Shown here: one piece after another, positions 39,243 through 52,656 of the stretch | How positions within the stretch are numbered: position 1 is the stretch's first letter | Layout of the letters: the number at the start of each line of letters is the position of its first letter | DNA from: Channallabes apus | Lineage: Eukaryota; Chordata; Actinopteri; Siluriformes; Clariidae | NCBI GenBank assembly: GCA_030522415.1 | Contig: CM060107.1 | Span: forward strand, 22,666,071 to 22,730,070 | Reading direction: 5' to 3' | DNA length: 64,000 bases | Made by a program: the position numbers and the translations under genes | The notes under the pieces: model-generated | Told to the model about the DNA's origin: nothing | Database searches by the model: none | The model's input: only the letters and a program-made list of their open reading frames with translations

Positions 39243-41885
39243 TTGTTCTCACATGCCTTCAGTTTCACACACAAAGTGGAGAGAGTGCAGGGGAAGGGCT
39301 TGGGTATTACAGAGGAAATGAAGGGGATAAAACAGGAAGCTGCTGTGTCTTGGCACAGGTTAATAAATCTGTCAGCAAATCGCTGTGGTGCTTTGTGACC
39401 CAGTTAGTGTACTATTTGCCTCATACTTCTCTTTAGCTGTACTGGAGCAGAGCCAGATGTTCATGGTATACTCTGGAGTAGTGCCAATCACACGCCATTT
39501 CTGTCAGTGCCCATATTTCACTGGCACTGGGCCACTGAGAGCACCACGACACTCTATCAAATCTTATGTTAAATGCTACAGAAATTAGATATTGATGGAA
39601 AATCCAGCAGTGATTTTGAATGAATTATTCCACAGAAGGACTTTAAATTGAACGAACCTGTATAGTCATGATACACAGTATAAGCACACACAACAATAAC
39701 TTGTATATAGATTACAGGATGGACAAATCACTAGCCTATTGTATGCAGCTAGGACAAGCACATTTCATGGCTGGGTTTTTTTTTTTTTGTCTTGTCGTCT
39801 GGAGCATATTAGGTTCAGTTAACAATAAGGGGGGGGGGGGAATCCTACTCCCTAATGAATTTTTCATTTGGTCCGTAGCTTTGTTCGGGTGCTCACTGCT
39901 GTGTCTCTTTATTTTTTTATTCAATATTCCTATAGATCAGGCATCAATACATTCTTAAAAGTTTCATTCAGTAGCCCTGCTGATGGCAAAGACATTATCG
40001 AAGACCATCACCACCGGAGTTCACCTGCAGCTTGCCGTAAAGTCATAACTACTGTAGTTAGCAGTTCCACCTTTCCTCTGAGCCTCTGCTGGTTTGTTTC
40101 ATTTCTCTTGACAAACATCCGATTTTCATACCCCACAGCTTGCTGTTAGACTAACGACTGTCAGTTCATCTTGTGCAGAACACTTGCATGGGAAATGTTT
40201 TCATTGCTGCTTGTAACTCATGTAGACAGCAAAGGGCAGCAGCACGAGTACTAACATGCATTTTAGCCTAGCGATGCATTTCATTGATGGGACATCACTC
40301 TTAACACACTGGCTGATATTAAAGATGTTTTGTTAAAGGAGTAAAGATGAATTTTAACATTCATCTAAACAGCTTAATTCGTTTTTTACTGAATAATTTT
40401 TAGTCAAGTTTTTTAAAAATAGAAGGTTAGGTTTTTGTTAGCTTCACAAGCATAAGAATTGTTGACATTGAAGAAGGTGGGCAAGGGGCGGGGCCCCTAA
40501 TCATGAGGGATTAGATTAGATTATACAGCCGTCACATTGAGTGTTACATACTGGGTCATTCATATTTTAAGCACTGGACCGTCTCTACTCATACTGTCTC
40601 TGTGTGTGCCCAGCCAAATTAGCAATCCAGTGGGAAGGATCTCCGCAGCAAATTATGATTGTGCATACACAAAAATGTTGCCCTTTGTGTTATTTTACTT
40701 GACAAAAATAATCTGAAGATTTTGCGCGGAGTATAGCATCGAGTTATTGTGTGGTCGTGAGTCAGTACTGTATGTGTATGTGTTGGTAAAAATCTACACT
40801 GGTCACTTAGCGGTTGAACTTCTTAGGTCAGAGTGAGCTATAACACTAAAAGCAGTGACCACACGGGCTTATTCTTCGCTGTGGCTCTGTGTCTGGGTCT
40901 CCAAACTACGTGTGACTTCGTGACCATTCTCATTTCGGCTCCGTGGCTCTGTGTCAGACCTCAGCCGACATGCGACTGTAATTTGAGGAAGCCATTGTTC
41001 AGCCATGTTTTTCATTTCTACCAGTATCATCTCTTTCAGGAGAACCACCGCACACTTATTCTTTTCTTGTCAACTTTAATTACATTCAAATTGTATTAAA
41101 TACAATACGTTGCTCAAAAGCTTGACAGAAATGTGAGGTGTACTGCTTGATCAAGCATCAAACCATGATTATCTGAAGCATGCAGCGTTTTCTCTGCTCA
41201 TTACCAGCTCACATTACAAAATCATTACTGGCACGCAGGAGGAACATTCCCTTCTGCACTGGAGAGAGATAGCAGAATGTTTTAAATGCTCTTTCCAGCT
41301 CTTCACTCTGTGACTGACATCCTTTGAATTGCAGATCTAACAACATTTATGGTTTAGGCATAGTGTTTATGGAGTTTATACAGAAGACACCTGTAAACCA
41401 CACACCGTTATTTTTTTAGTATAAGCAGCGGTCAAACTGTATGACGGTCAAAATTGCTGATTAATTAAAAGAGATGTGAAAATAGACTATCGTCTACAGT
41501 ATGTGTCTAACTGTAACTGTATGAACATTTACTTGTGTATTAGACATAAGAGCCTTAGACTTGGGAGACATAATAAAACGAGAAGATCTTGTCAAGACAA
41601 GATGATGAGTACAATGACTTATAATCAAATACACCTGGTGTCGCTTTACTCCTTATTAAGCCACTGTGCAGTTAAACTGATGAGAGACACTGGGTTGTTA
41701 GTGCTAGTCCAAATCTCTATGTATATATAAAGAAACATTTCTGTCTGTCTGTCCATCCAATTTTGTCACACCATCAGACAACCTGACTGGACGGTATTTA
41801 ATAAAACGTTAACTTTTAATAAAAATTACATTTAGAGTAGAAGGGAAGTTATAAGCAGCTATGTGCCAGATTATGTCACAGCAAA

Positions 41886-41888
<3 letters not shown>
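39243..41888. other. Unique non-coding sequence
   Basis: T-run near 39778-39789 and a G-run of about 12 near 39829-39840. No gene or family recognised. Confidence 0.5.

Positions 41889-41918
<30 letters not shown>
41889..41918. repeat. TG microsatellite
   Basis: Pure TG array ending at a TATA next to a transposon-like start. Confidence 0.93.
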
Positions 41919-41920
<2 letters not shown>

Positions 41921-42180
41921 CAGTGAAACCTCAGATTACAAGTAACATGGTTTACGAGGGTTCTGCAAGATGAGCAAAGATTTTTAATAAATTTTGACTT
42001 TAAAAATGAGCAAGTCTTAGTTTACGAGTACCGAGTACCATGTATCACGCATGTGCTTCTTGTTTTGACTCCGAGCGTCATGTGATCACAACACAGCCAA
42101 CGTTTTTTCTCTCTCTTGCGCTGTGGAATTGTGGGTAATCATCTTCCCTTCTGGGTCTTAGTGCTCGTCTCTTACTGGTA
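41921..42180. mobile_element. Transposon-like repeat fragment
   Basis: Starts CAGTGAAACCTCAGATTACA after TA, then GATGAGCAAAGATTTTTAAT, GTCATGTGATCACAAC and GAATTGTGGGTAATCATCTT. This resembles a widespread fish interspersed repeat with a Tc1/mariner-like CAGT terminus. The other end is not identified. Confidence 0.5.
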
Positions 42181-42483
42181 TAATCAACATCTGTACACAT
42201 GTTACTGTTTACTATAACACTGTGACCACGTGTGTGTGTGTGTGTCTGTAAAACATATCTTATTTTGTGTTTGTAAGCATGTAAGGGTGTGTGTACAGCC
42301 CGCGTGTACTGTTTCTTATAATACGTGTGTGCGCGCGAGTAAAGCAAAAGAAAGTCTCAATACAGAGGTAAAAAAAATCCAAGAGTCATTGAGAAAGAAT
42401 CGCTCAATTCTGTTTCCTGTACATAACCTAAGGGGGTTTTGCGATGATTTGCGCATGCTATTGCGCACCACTAATGCACACTG

Positions 42484-42552
42484 ACCCATGGTGGGAATCG
42501 ACCTCAGACCGTGGAGGTGTGAGTACTAACCACTAAGCCACTGTGCCACCTT
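42484..42552 (-). repeat. V-SINE head remnant
   Basis: GGGAATCGACCTCAGACC and GTACTAACCACTAAGCCAC are complements of the B-box and A-box parts. Body and tail missing. Confidence 0.65.
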
Positions 42553-44137
42553 GTATCGTTATTGATGCATCCCTAAATACTCATTTATTAATATTACACC
42601 AACTAAAATCAACGAAGTTCATCCCAAATAGTTACAAACGAAAAACAATCACTAGAGGGAGTACTATTTCTATTGGAGATAGGTGGAGTAAAATTAAAGA
42701 AGTCATGAGTGTGCTGCAACACATAGGTCAACGTTGTGTAGGGTTTCCCAACATCTGCATGTGAGTCACTTCTCTCCAGCTCTGATGACTGGAATAGCAT
42801 GCTATCAGTGTCGGGAATAGTGCGATCAGCTCACCCCAAATAGTATCTCTCTGATTCAGGGTGTCCGATCTGAGCTGCACTAGACAGTGCCTGGAAGAGG
42901 CAACATAAAAAAAAGCCAACAAGTTGTTCTTACTGGAGATTCCGCACACAGGCATTGAACCCAACACAAACATAACCGTGGCTGAGGAGTGTGCCACACA
43001 CCGTGTATATTAAGTGCTGGCTGTTGCACCGCTCAGTGTGCCGACTCGTCCTTCCCTGTGGTCGGAACAAGCGTGCTGCATCCTGACCTTGATGGAAATT
43101 TAAAGCCATAACTTCATACTCTGTGAGGCTCTACGACTGGACATAAGCACTGTTTTTGTGGAGCTGATCATGGAAAGGTGGCATTAAACCACACAGAATA
43201 CAGAAATACTGTTAAAAATTTCAGAGCACCAACATTCCTCTTATTCTCAAATGCCAAGTTTTTATACATATTCTGCATGTTTTCTATGCATGCTATTCAT
43301 CATTCTTTCGCTCTGCTTTGCTCATTTGTAGTGCTGTTTACATTCGCACCGGTGAAAATGCTTCGCAGGTTCTCATATGAACATGCCTGGCTGGAGAAAA
43401 CCATTGCTCCTCCGTGCTGTTAATTTTCTTTGTTCTATTCTGCATGCTCCTCGTTTTGTGTTTTCGATCGCACTGGAGTCCTCCATGAAACACTTTACAA
43501 CCCATGACACCCATAGCAAAGGCTGTGTTTTTTCACCAAACAGAACAGTCTTTGGCCTTCGCACAGAAACAGGAGGATAAGATAGATCCAAAGATAATTC
43601 TTCTGAAGATAATTAAGAAAGAGGCCCACAAATCATGGCAGAAAGGAACATTATAGCACTTTAGTTTTCCATTCCAGTGCACTGAATTATCATCCAAACA
43701 GTAGTCATGTTATTTTCATGCTGACACACAGACTTAGTAGCTCTACGGACCTTACTTTGGCTAAAACGAGTTCTCTTTTTATCCTTCCTGCAAACTATAT
43801 TATCACTATAGAGTCAACATTTTAGCTATAACTACATGCTTGGGTGAAAATCACTTCGATTAGATACAGTATACTGTACTGTGTTAGTTTTTAAAATGGT
43901 TTTCTGAATAAGGATTAACCTTAAATATAAATATATGAAGGATTTTGTCCAACATTAGCCTACCACCTCTGCTTACAGTTAGCTAGTCGTGTGTCAGCAT
44001 GTTACTCATTTCTTCTCAATTACAGTCTTTAGGAATTCCTGCTTAGTCATGCTATAGTAGCATGCTAACCTTCTACTCTAAAGTTGAAAGAACCCAAAGG
44101 ATGTGGAGAAAGGCCACACGTTTATGTCCACACAGAT
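42553..44137. other. Unique non-coding sequence
   Basis: Frames of 67-89 codons on both strands without domains. No repeat recognised. Confidence 0.5.
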
Positions 44138-44477
44138 ACTGTAGTTCTTTTGTCACGTGACTCCCATAGACGCTATGCAGTGCAATAGATTCAAACGAAT
44201 GAACGACTCTGACCAGAAGATAGAAGAGGTGAGCTGCTCGTTCTGTTTATCATTATATGTCCTTAGCTCCATTGTAATATTTTCTTTACTGGAACTATTG
44301 CCAAAATTTGTGTAGGGAGACGTATTGGGGGTCTGTTTATTGAAAAATAAAACATTTTATTTTATTTCTGATGAAAAGAACGAAATTAACTAAATGACTC
44401 AAAAAAGATGTGTATATTTTGATGAACGAGATTCAAAGAACCGGGTTACTAAAATATTTAAACTTCCCATCACTAGT
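44138..44477. mobile_element. hAT-like element, left end lost
   Basis: Matches the right part of 22869-25175: CACGTGACTCCCATAGACGC, then GGGTCTGTTTATTGAAAAAT and the end CTTCCCATCACTA. It keeps about 100 bp in the middle (44228-44325) that the 22869 copy lacks, so it is closer to the parent there. Confidence 0.75.
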
Positions 44478-44599
44478 GACAATGATACCTAGTGAATAAA
44501 AGCAGAAAGGAATCAGCATTTTCAACTTATTGTAAAAGTCCCAAAACAAAACATCGAGTCCAAGGAGTACGCCCACAGTAGTGCACCACTAGGGGTTAA

Positions 44600-44765
44600 C
44601 TCATTCATTTATTGTCTATAATGCTTTATCCTGTGTACAGGGTCACGGGGGGCCTGGAGCTTATCCTAGGAGACTTAAGGTCTGGGGCAGGATACTGTAC
44701 ATCCTGGACAGTGTGCCAATCCAGGCCACACACACGCACACTATGGGCATTTTGGGAATACAAAA
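44600..44765 (-). repeat. V-SINE 3' fragment
   Basis: ATAATGCTTTATCCTGTGTA, CACGGGGGGCCTGGAGC and CTATGGGCATTTTGGGAATA mark the tail half. The head is absent. Confidence 0.8.
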
Positions 44766-46676
44766 TTACATAGACACATTTACATAGACACTGAAACAAC
44801 ATATTCGAAAAATATAAAGATTTTTAGGTATCAAAAAAATAATGCATTCTAAGAGGGATATTTCAACTAGAGCATTAGCAGGCACGTACAGTATAGTAAG
44901 ATAGATAGTAATATATGGGCCCTTAAATACTTGCACTTATTACAATAAGAAATACTTTTTCAAAACTAATACGTTTTTCCGTCTTAACTTTTTGATATTA
45001 AATAGTGACATGCTACACTATACCACCACTTCTGCCAAGCACACTTGTGCCAGGGCCCATTTCCTCTAAGTGGCACTCAGCTAAATTCTTGTCCAGACGA
45101 ACAATATCCTATTGATTCAGTCCTCTGTGTTCACATCTGCGCGTGCAAAGAGAGCAAATTGCTTGGTGATTTACTCATTACCACTTTCAATCATTTTTTT
45201 TTTTTTTATTAGCAAAATAGCAAGATCAACATATGCAATCGCAGTATAAGGGCTGTATTGTTTTCGTCTTGACGCTGCCCAGAAGTGTACCAAAATACCA
45301 GAGCACTTGCTAAGAATATGTCACGGAGCATGGATTGCAGAAAGCAACAGGAGCGGAGCAATGCCCGGAGGACACAGCAGTTAATTACTCTGATGAATCA
45401 GATAAATGAAATGATAACAAATGTTCAAACATGATAAAATAGTTAAGTAACAAATAGGTTTGCTTTTGTATGATTTATGATTTATTTGACAAGCATGAGG
45501 AGACGAGAATCATGTGGCTGTGTTTCCCAGAGCAATGATGTCATCAGGATGTTAGTGACCTTAAGTGACTACACTACAAGCTTCTGTTTAGCAGAAGAAG
45601 AGACAAGAGGTGAAGAAAAAAGCAGAGGGAAAAAAAGATAAAAAGTGTGTGCGTGTGTGTTTGCATAAGGAGCCACTACAATTTTCCCATTACTGTTTTT
45701 TTCCTAGTGATGTTAACAGCACTATAGGGGCCAGAGTGTGGAGACCCAGAAAAAGGCCAAGGCCATAGTGTTGCTGTGGTGAAGGATGAGGTTTTCTGGG
45801 GTCATCACGGGTCAGACAGTCAACGGAATATTGCGAGAATAAAATAAATCACTAGGCTCACCATAAGCGTCTAATGTGAAACACTTAGGGGAAAGTGGTG
45901 AGAATGTCTGGAAAATGGAGAGAAAATAGAGCTGGAGAGAGAAGGAGTGAGGAAAGGGGCAGCTGCTAAGCGTTAGTCTGTAATGAGACCGTCTCTCGTC
46001 CACCTCTCTCTCTCTCCACTGCGGAATGGAAAAAGAGCGTTTAATCTTCATCTAGGGGAAGCCCCCTTGTCCCGCCATGCAGTTTGCGCACACGCTCCTT
46101 CGAGTTGGTGTGTTCGCCGCATCTCGCTCCTCATCTTTGCATATATACGCCCCTCAATCAATTAGGTGTCGAGTGTAGTTGATTTTTTGCGCTTTCTATA
46201 TGCATCAAAGATCATTTTTTTTGTCTCCCTTTTTTTCCTGGCGTGTGAATTAGTAGTTTTTGACATAGCTTCCTGTTTTATCTGTCCTGCCGTGTTAAAT
46301 GAAAGTTAGACGGAAACTTGGACGGGAGAATAGCATACTTGTGTGATTGTCATTAAGAATGACTGATGAGGTGTTGTAAAACTTAGTGCAGAGAGCTTCA
46401 GTAATAGTGGCCGGGTGTGTTTTTGTGTCAATGACTGCATAGTGCGCTGCTTTCGGAATTTCAAAAAAGGATTATTTCATAATCGCACTAATTCCTATAC
46501 AAATACAGATGAATTTAAAAAAAAAATCTAAGCTGTTTCTATGGGGTATCTTAAGTGAGTTAACATATTTAACCTGAATCTTTATTATCTGTCGAATAAA
46601 AAAAATGCCTTTGATGTTAGAGGTTCAGGCTGATGTTAGGTTATAAGCTTTCGTGTACTCCCTCTACAACACCGAA

Positions 46677-46714
<38 letters not shown>

Positions 46715-49057
46715 TAACAGTCCTTTTCTATGACAATATACAAGGTGTGTGTTTCATAGGGAAAATATCCTCTGATTAATACAAGATTCTTTATCTGATA
46801 TTTATTATTCATCCAACAGGGGCTTGTGTTGTTATTTCACTCTTCTAGACATACTGCTGCCATCCTGTTTTATTGCCTGGGTCAAGATGATGCAGAAAAC
46901 AATTCCTCTTGCTCAGTTGCATAGTGACACAAAGCCTGGAAAACCTAGAGAAATTCCTGCCTTTGTTTTATTAGCAGGTATCATTACCAGGACTCCTGCT
47001 GCTGAGGTTGGCTCATCGGAAGCAGGTCTGAGCAACTTCCAGATTTCGTCTCCTCGCACAAGATTATTAGATTGTCTTCGTTTGCAGTAACCTCACGCAA
47101 CACTTCAACTCTTCACCCTCACAGAAGTCCATGATTTAAGCGATGGCATTGCGCTGTAGTCACGGATTCACCTTCATTCTTTCATCGCCGTACAGTATAT
47201 GAATGTTAGTGGCATTTGGATTGAGTAGAAATTTTGTGTCTGTAAAGCTGTATTTTATTTTATTTGTCTGAAACAGATACGTGACATGAATCTGTTATGG
47301 CAGACTCATTTACGCGTTTTATACGCTGCACTGGGAGTGAGAACCTATTTCTAGGTCACACTGGTGTCATTTCTAAAAGGTACTTTTTCAAGTTCATCTT
47401 TCTCATGAGTGTATGTAAAATAGCATTGTACGAAAGAAATCTTTATCAGAGATCGAGCTCAGATTCAGACGAGCTCAGGGGGATATACGGCCGCCGTGAC
47501 TTCCATCATCTGCAGTTAAGGGTCACATTTATTTTCTTTTCACCCTAAAGAATGCATCAAGTACAATATCTATATATTTATGTATGTTAGACGATGTAAC
47601 GGCATCATGTGACCACCGACTTTTCGACCCTGACGTTTTCAATTAAACCCTGAACCTTTTCACTTGAGATTCAATTCTTTTTTCTTTTTTTTTATTTACA
47701 TTTTTTATTTTTTTACACGAGCAATCCGGCTGCCATTTTCTTCATGTAATTTAATTTAAAGTCGTTTATTGAAGTTAAGTCATTGGGTGTGTGGAAGGAA
47801 AATATTTGCAGTGATAACAGGTAGACCGACTGTCTAAGGTCATTTTTCAGCTCAGTTACACACACAGGAAGCCAAGACACACACACACACCACATGCCTC
47901 CAGTCAGACAAAAAAAAAGACACACACGTTTATATATCCTTAGTGAAACCTCCTGTCACGCATTCGCTCATAAGCGAGATTAATTCCACATAACCATACA
48001 ATCACAAGTTAGATGCACTTCCATATGTGGCACATTGGTAAAATGTAATAAGAGCAGACAAATAATCACACGAAATGCAATTTGGTAGCATCAGACTACA
48101 TTCTCAAGTTTTGTGACTGCTCTGTGATATAAGGAATGTAACGGCACAGGGAAGGTTAATACGGTAAACCCTGGGACTTTTAATCAAATTTCGGTAACAT
48201 TACCCAAGCATCTCCCTTCTTGTCTCTTTCTCTCTCAGTGTTTTTCAGCTTCTTGTTTTGCACCGGTGTGTCAAACCCTGTACAACTGCAATAAAAAAAT
48301 TGTATTACGATTGCATTACAGTCTGATTCACAAGCCTGAGTATCTTTATCTAGTTTGAAAAGTGGCAATATGAATGTTATGCATATTTCATAAGCCTGCA
48401 CAGTTTAATCAAAGACCATATGGAAAACAGGAATCTACACAATAAACAGGCTGTTGTTGATTTCTTATTGATCTTCGTTCAAACAGTTTGGTGGAGATGT
48501 GGGTGTGATAAAAAAAACACTGGAGCCAGAGGCGTCATGTGAAAGTTTGTTGTGTTGATATACTGTACTGTATACCCATTCAGTCGTTTTATTAGCAACA
48601 CCACAATCTTTCAATCTTTCATGACCTGTTTTGAAGGCATGCTCTCTTTTCTATTTACAAGGACATGATCACTTAATAATTTCTATAGATTCTTTAGCTA
48701 TGATTGTCATTATACATAAAATTTTCTTTTGAACCACATCCTAAAAGTACCTAACTGGATTCAGACATAGTGACTGATCTCATTACTGATTCATGGAATA
48801 AGTCTGAAATTAGTAGTTCCATGTGCTTTACCATGTATGTTATATTCTTTATAAAATGTGGATAAAGGGATGAGCATGATCAGCAACAATAGATTGTGAT
48901 ATGCAAATCATGCTCAAGTGGTATTAAGGTGCATAAAGTGCATCGCAAGTAAACATTGCCCCAATGTTACACCAGAAGCATGCTTGGACTGTTCACACAA
49001 AGCAGATTGACTTGATGGGTGCATGCTGTTGATCCCAATTTTTGATGCTACAGTACC
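44766..49057. other. Unique non-coding sequence
   Basis: Longest stretch without a recognised element. T-run at 45195-45207, an AT array at 46683-46710, T/TTTA-rich tract near 47670-47715. No frame with a domain. Confidence 0.5.
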
Positions 49058-49200
49058 TCATTCACCTTTATTTTACCAGGAAGTCTCATTGAGACCAAGA
49101 TCACTGGCCTGGCCAAGGTAGCAGCCATATTAAATCACCACATTAAAATACAACTTACATGACACAATAAACAAATATAAAAACATAATTCAATTTTAGA
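49058..49200 (-). repeat. Possible LINE 3' end fragment
   Basis: TTTATTTTACCAGGAAGTCT then CATTGAGACC and GGCCAAGGTAGCAGCCAT resemble a widespread teleost LINE 3' end in reverse. No coding part attached. Confidence 0.45.
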
Positions 49201-49491
49201 ATCTATAAATTCAGATCTATAAAACAGATACATGCCTCTTTCACTACATTCTTTATGATGGCCTTAAATTCTTCAATGGATGTTAATGTTTATATTTTAC
49301 TATAAATCCTTACTTGACCAAGGTGCATTGCAAGAAAATGCAGTTTTACCTTCTTTTACTATCTTAAAAAGCAACCACCTGTACACTCGCCGCCCATCTA
49401 CCATCATCTTAAGTTGTTCAGTGAGCCTATGCCAACTGTAGCATCAACTCTGTCCTGTTCATGCATATTAGAAGTGGAACCTCATGTTGTG

Positions 49492-49805
49492 TACTGATAA
49501 GTCGTTCGTGAACGATTAGTTTTTTTTAAAGAAGTACAGTACAGTATGTAACGTGACTCAGAAAAGCGAGTAGTCTCAGAGAGTGAAGCAAAGCATCGCA
49601 AGACCTCCGTAGGTTATGTACTGTACAGGAAACAGAAATAGACTTGTTGGGGGTCTGTTTATTGGAAATTTAACATTTTATTTTACCTCTGATCATAAGA
49701 ATGAAATGAACTAAATAAATGACTAAAAAAAGATTTGTTCATTTTGATGAATGAGATTTAAAGTATTTATAGAGTCACTAAAATGGTCCAAACTTCCCAT
49801 TACTA
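49492..49805. mobile_element. hAT-like non-autonomous element, complete
   Basis: 314 bp. Ends TACTGATAAG and CCCATTACTA are decayed forms of TAGTGATGGG/CCCATCACTA. Flanks ATGTTGTG (49484-49491) and ATGGTGTG (49806-49813) give an 8-bp duplication with one mismatch. The interior matches the family (GTCGTTCGTGAACGATTAG, GGGTCTGTTTATTGGAAAT). Confidence 0.85.
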
Positions 49806-49813
49806 ATGGTGTG

Positions 49814-50457
49814 GTTGTAATGTGGTTATATTTCGGTTATTATAGCGGTTATCAGCCTAAACCATTATGGCCATTTTCTGCTGATCTAGGCTGAACAAGT
49901 CATTTTCACATATCTGACACCTGATTGCCTCACTAGATGATTGCATGGATGAACAGTCATACAGATGTTTCTAATAAACATGTACATTTTGTGCTCGTGA
50001 CAGAATAATAATATTTGTCATAAACCAGGGTCTAATAATCAGGTAGATGTTTCAGGTTGGTCTTGCTTCTTCTCTGATGATCCTGAGGTGTGGGATGGAT
50101 CCTGTCCAGTCCAGACTACGCACTAATTGTAATGCCAGTCAAAGTCTATCTGTGTTGTATAATTAAGCAATAATACATGAAAGGCTGTTCTACTGAGTAT
50201 CAGAGCCATATGTAATGCTGTCTTAGGCACAAGGCCATAGCCTGGGATATTAGAGCTATGCTGATATTCAGTACAACAGCACAACATTGAGTGTGATATT
50301 GCTTTTATGCAACTTTTCTACCAGTGGCATTTATTATCAACAGATTATGATTTGTTTGTTTAATTAGTTTTGTCCACCTTTACTTCATTACAGTGTAGCA
50401 TTAAGCTGTTACGACAGTTAGTGTAATTAACGATTATTAGAACACCAGTGATGCAAA
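49814..50457. other. Unique non-coding sequence
   Basis: Nothing recognised. Confidence 0.5.
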
Positions 50458-51240
50458 CAACGATCAGCCATAACATTACCACTCAAATCATGATGTCCAG
50501 TATTGTGTAGGTTCTACTTGTGCCACTGGGGCATCTCTGGACCCTCGGGGCTTAACTCCGTAGAAAGTTTGGGGTATGATGTTGTTTCTGGAATCACGAT
50601 GTTTGGGGCAGGTCCTTCGGGTGCTGTGGGTTGGAAGGTGGGGCCTTGGATAGACTTTGTTTCAAGTTCAAGTTCTTTATTGTGTCACTTCAACCATATA
50701 CAGTTCGTACACAGTGAAACGAAACAATGTTCCTCCAGGACCAAGGTGCTACATGCAACATAAATTTACAACATAAATGAACAGAAAAACTAAACTAGCT
50801 AACTAAGAGGCCTAGTTAGCTGGCTAGCAGAGACATGACAGATAGACCTAACCTAAATTACAACATAAATTAACAAAAACTAACTAGCTAAGTAAGACTA
50901 TCTACAGGTTTTACAGACAACATAAAGTGCACGTGCAAATGTGCAAACAAGAGCAACAACAAAGTGACAGTGCGACAAACACACCATAACATAACAGAAT
51001 AATATGGTGTTGAGGTAGTGGAGAAACAGTAAACATTCCTTAACACAGCAGCATGAATTGAGGAATTAGTGCAAAAAGTAATTCGGTAATGAATATTGTG
51101 CAAATAGAGATAAACAGTGAAGCATTTATAGGTTGGTGTGTACGATAGTTTGGTGGTGTAGGTCAGTGTGTCTGCGCTTGTGTTGATTAGTCAGTCCAGT
51201 CTCAATGTTTTGAGGTAGTTGAGTTAAGCTGAGTGATAAT

Positions 51241-51248
51241 GTGTGTGT

Positions 51249-51293
<45 letters not shown>
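51241..51293. repeat. TG microsatellite within LINE
   Basis: TG array with one CTG interruption. Frames overlapping it are artefacts. Confidence 0.93.
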
Positions 51294-51294
<1 letters not shown>

Positions 51295-51378
51295 ATCAGT
51301 CCAGTCCTTTTTGTTGAGAAGACGGATGGCTTGTGGAAAAAAGCTGTTGCACAGTCTGGATGTGTGTGCCCGAATGCT

Positions 51379-52302
51379 TCAGTACCTTTTACCAGATGGC
51401 AGGAGGGTGAAGTGTGTGTGAGAGGGGTGTGTCCGATCAGCCACAATGCTGGTGGCTTTGCGGATGCAGCGTGTGGTGTAGATGTCCTCAATAGAGAGGA
51501 GAGAGACCCCGATGATCTTCTCTGCTGTTCTCACTATCCGCTGTAGGGTCTTGCGGTCCCTACACACAATTGGCACACAAATGGCACAATTCCCAAACCA
51601 GACAGTGATGCAGCCGCTCAGGATGCTCTCGATAGTTCCTCTATAGAAGGTGGTCAGGATCGGTGGTGGAAGCTGGGCCTTCCTCAGGCTCCTCAGAAAG
51701 AAGAGACGCTGTTGGGCTTTCTTGTGTAGGGAGCTGGTGTTGAGGGACCAGCTGAGGTCCTTCTCTAGGCGGACACCCAGGAATTTGGTGCTTTCGATGA
51801 TTCCCACAGAGGAGCCGTCGATGTTTAGCGGAGAATGGTCACCTCGTGTCCTCCTAAAGTCAACAACCATCTCCTTTGTCTTGTCAACATTCAGAGACAG
51901 GTTGTTGTCTTTACACCAGTCCGTTAGCCTCTGCACTTCCTCTCTGTATGCTGACTCGTCGTTCTTGCTAATGAGACCCACCACGGTCGTGTCATCCGCG
52001 AAGTTAATGATGTGATTCAAACTGTGTGTTGCTACACAGTCATGAGTCAGCAGTGTGAACAGCAGGGGACTGAGCACACAGACTTGTGGGGCCCCAGTGC
52101 TCAGTGTGGTGGTGCTGGAGGTGCAGTTCCCGATCCGTACTGCCTGAGACCTTCCGGTCAGAAAGTGCAGGATCCAATTGCAGGGGGAGGTGTTCAGGCC
52201 CAACAGGCTCAGCTTTCCGATCAGTTGTTGAAGGATGATAGTGTTGAATGCTGAGCTGAAATCTATGTACAGCATTCGAACGTATGTGTCCTTCTTGTCC
52301 AA
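51379..52302 (-). pseudogene. LINE reverse transcriptase, partial
   Basis: 307 open codons on the minus strand. Motif [14 protein letters not shown] lies near residues 10-22. Motif B reads [15 protein letters not shown], with valine where relatives have glycine (GAPQG). Motif [13 protein letters not shown] is intact. Then [62 protein letters not shown] and LPSGKRY complete the palm-to-C-terminal region. Long and open, but the motif B change and missing upstream part argue against activity. The frame really continues upstream without its start. Confidence 0.9.
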
Positions 52303-52440
52303 GTGTGTGAGGGCAAGATGGAGTGTAGTGGAAATGGCGTTGTCCGTTGAGCGGTTAGGACGGTATGCAAATTGCAGTGGGTCCAGTGGGGGGGGGCAGC
52401 AGGGTCTTGATGTGTCTCATGACGAGCCGCTCAAAGCACT

Positions 52441-52656
52441 TCATGATGGTGGGTGTAAGTGCAACACAGAAGACTTTTCGGAAAGTTCGGCCCTTGCTCT
52501 TCTAAGGGCCACCTTGTCTCCCGCTTTGAAGGCAGAGTCTCGGGTCCTCAGAAGTGCACGCACTTTCGCAGTAATCCATGGTTTCTGATTGGGTCGTGAG
52601 ATGATGTTCTTGGAGACAGTGATGTCATCGGTGCACTCGTTGATGTAGCTGGTCAC
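52441..52656 (-). pseudogene. LINE ORF2 linker fragment fused by deletion
   Basis: [36 protein letters not shown] and SEKSSVLH are the linker upstream of reverse transcriptase. Directly after, the DNA jumps to KCFERLV-type sequence with a frame change, so the first part of the reverse transcriptase domain is deleted. C-run at 52389-52396 on this strand. Confidence 0.8.

Noticed and set aside
51126..51546. Frames of 62-121 codons on both strands
   Set aside because: They cross the TG array or are shadows of the minus-strand LINE.
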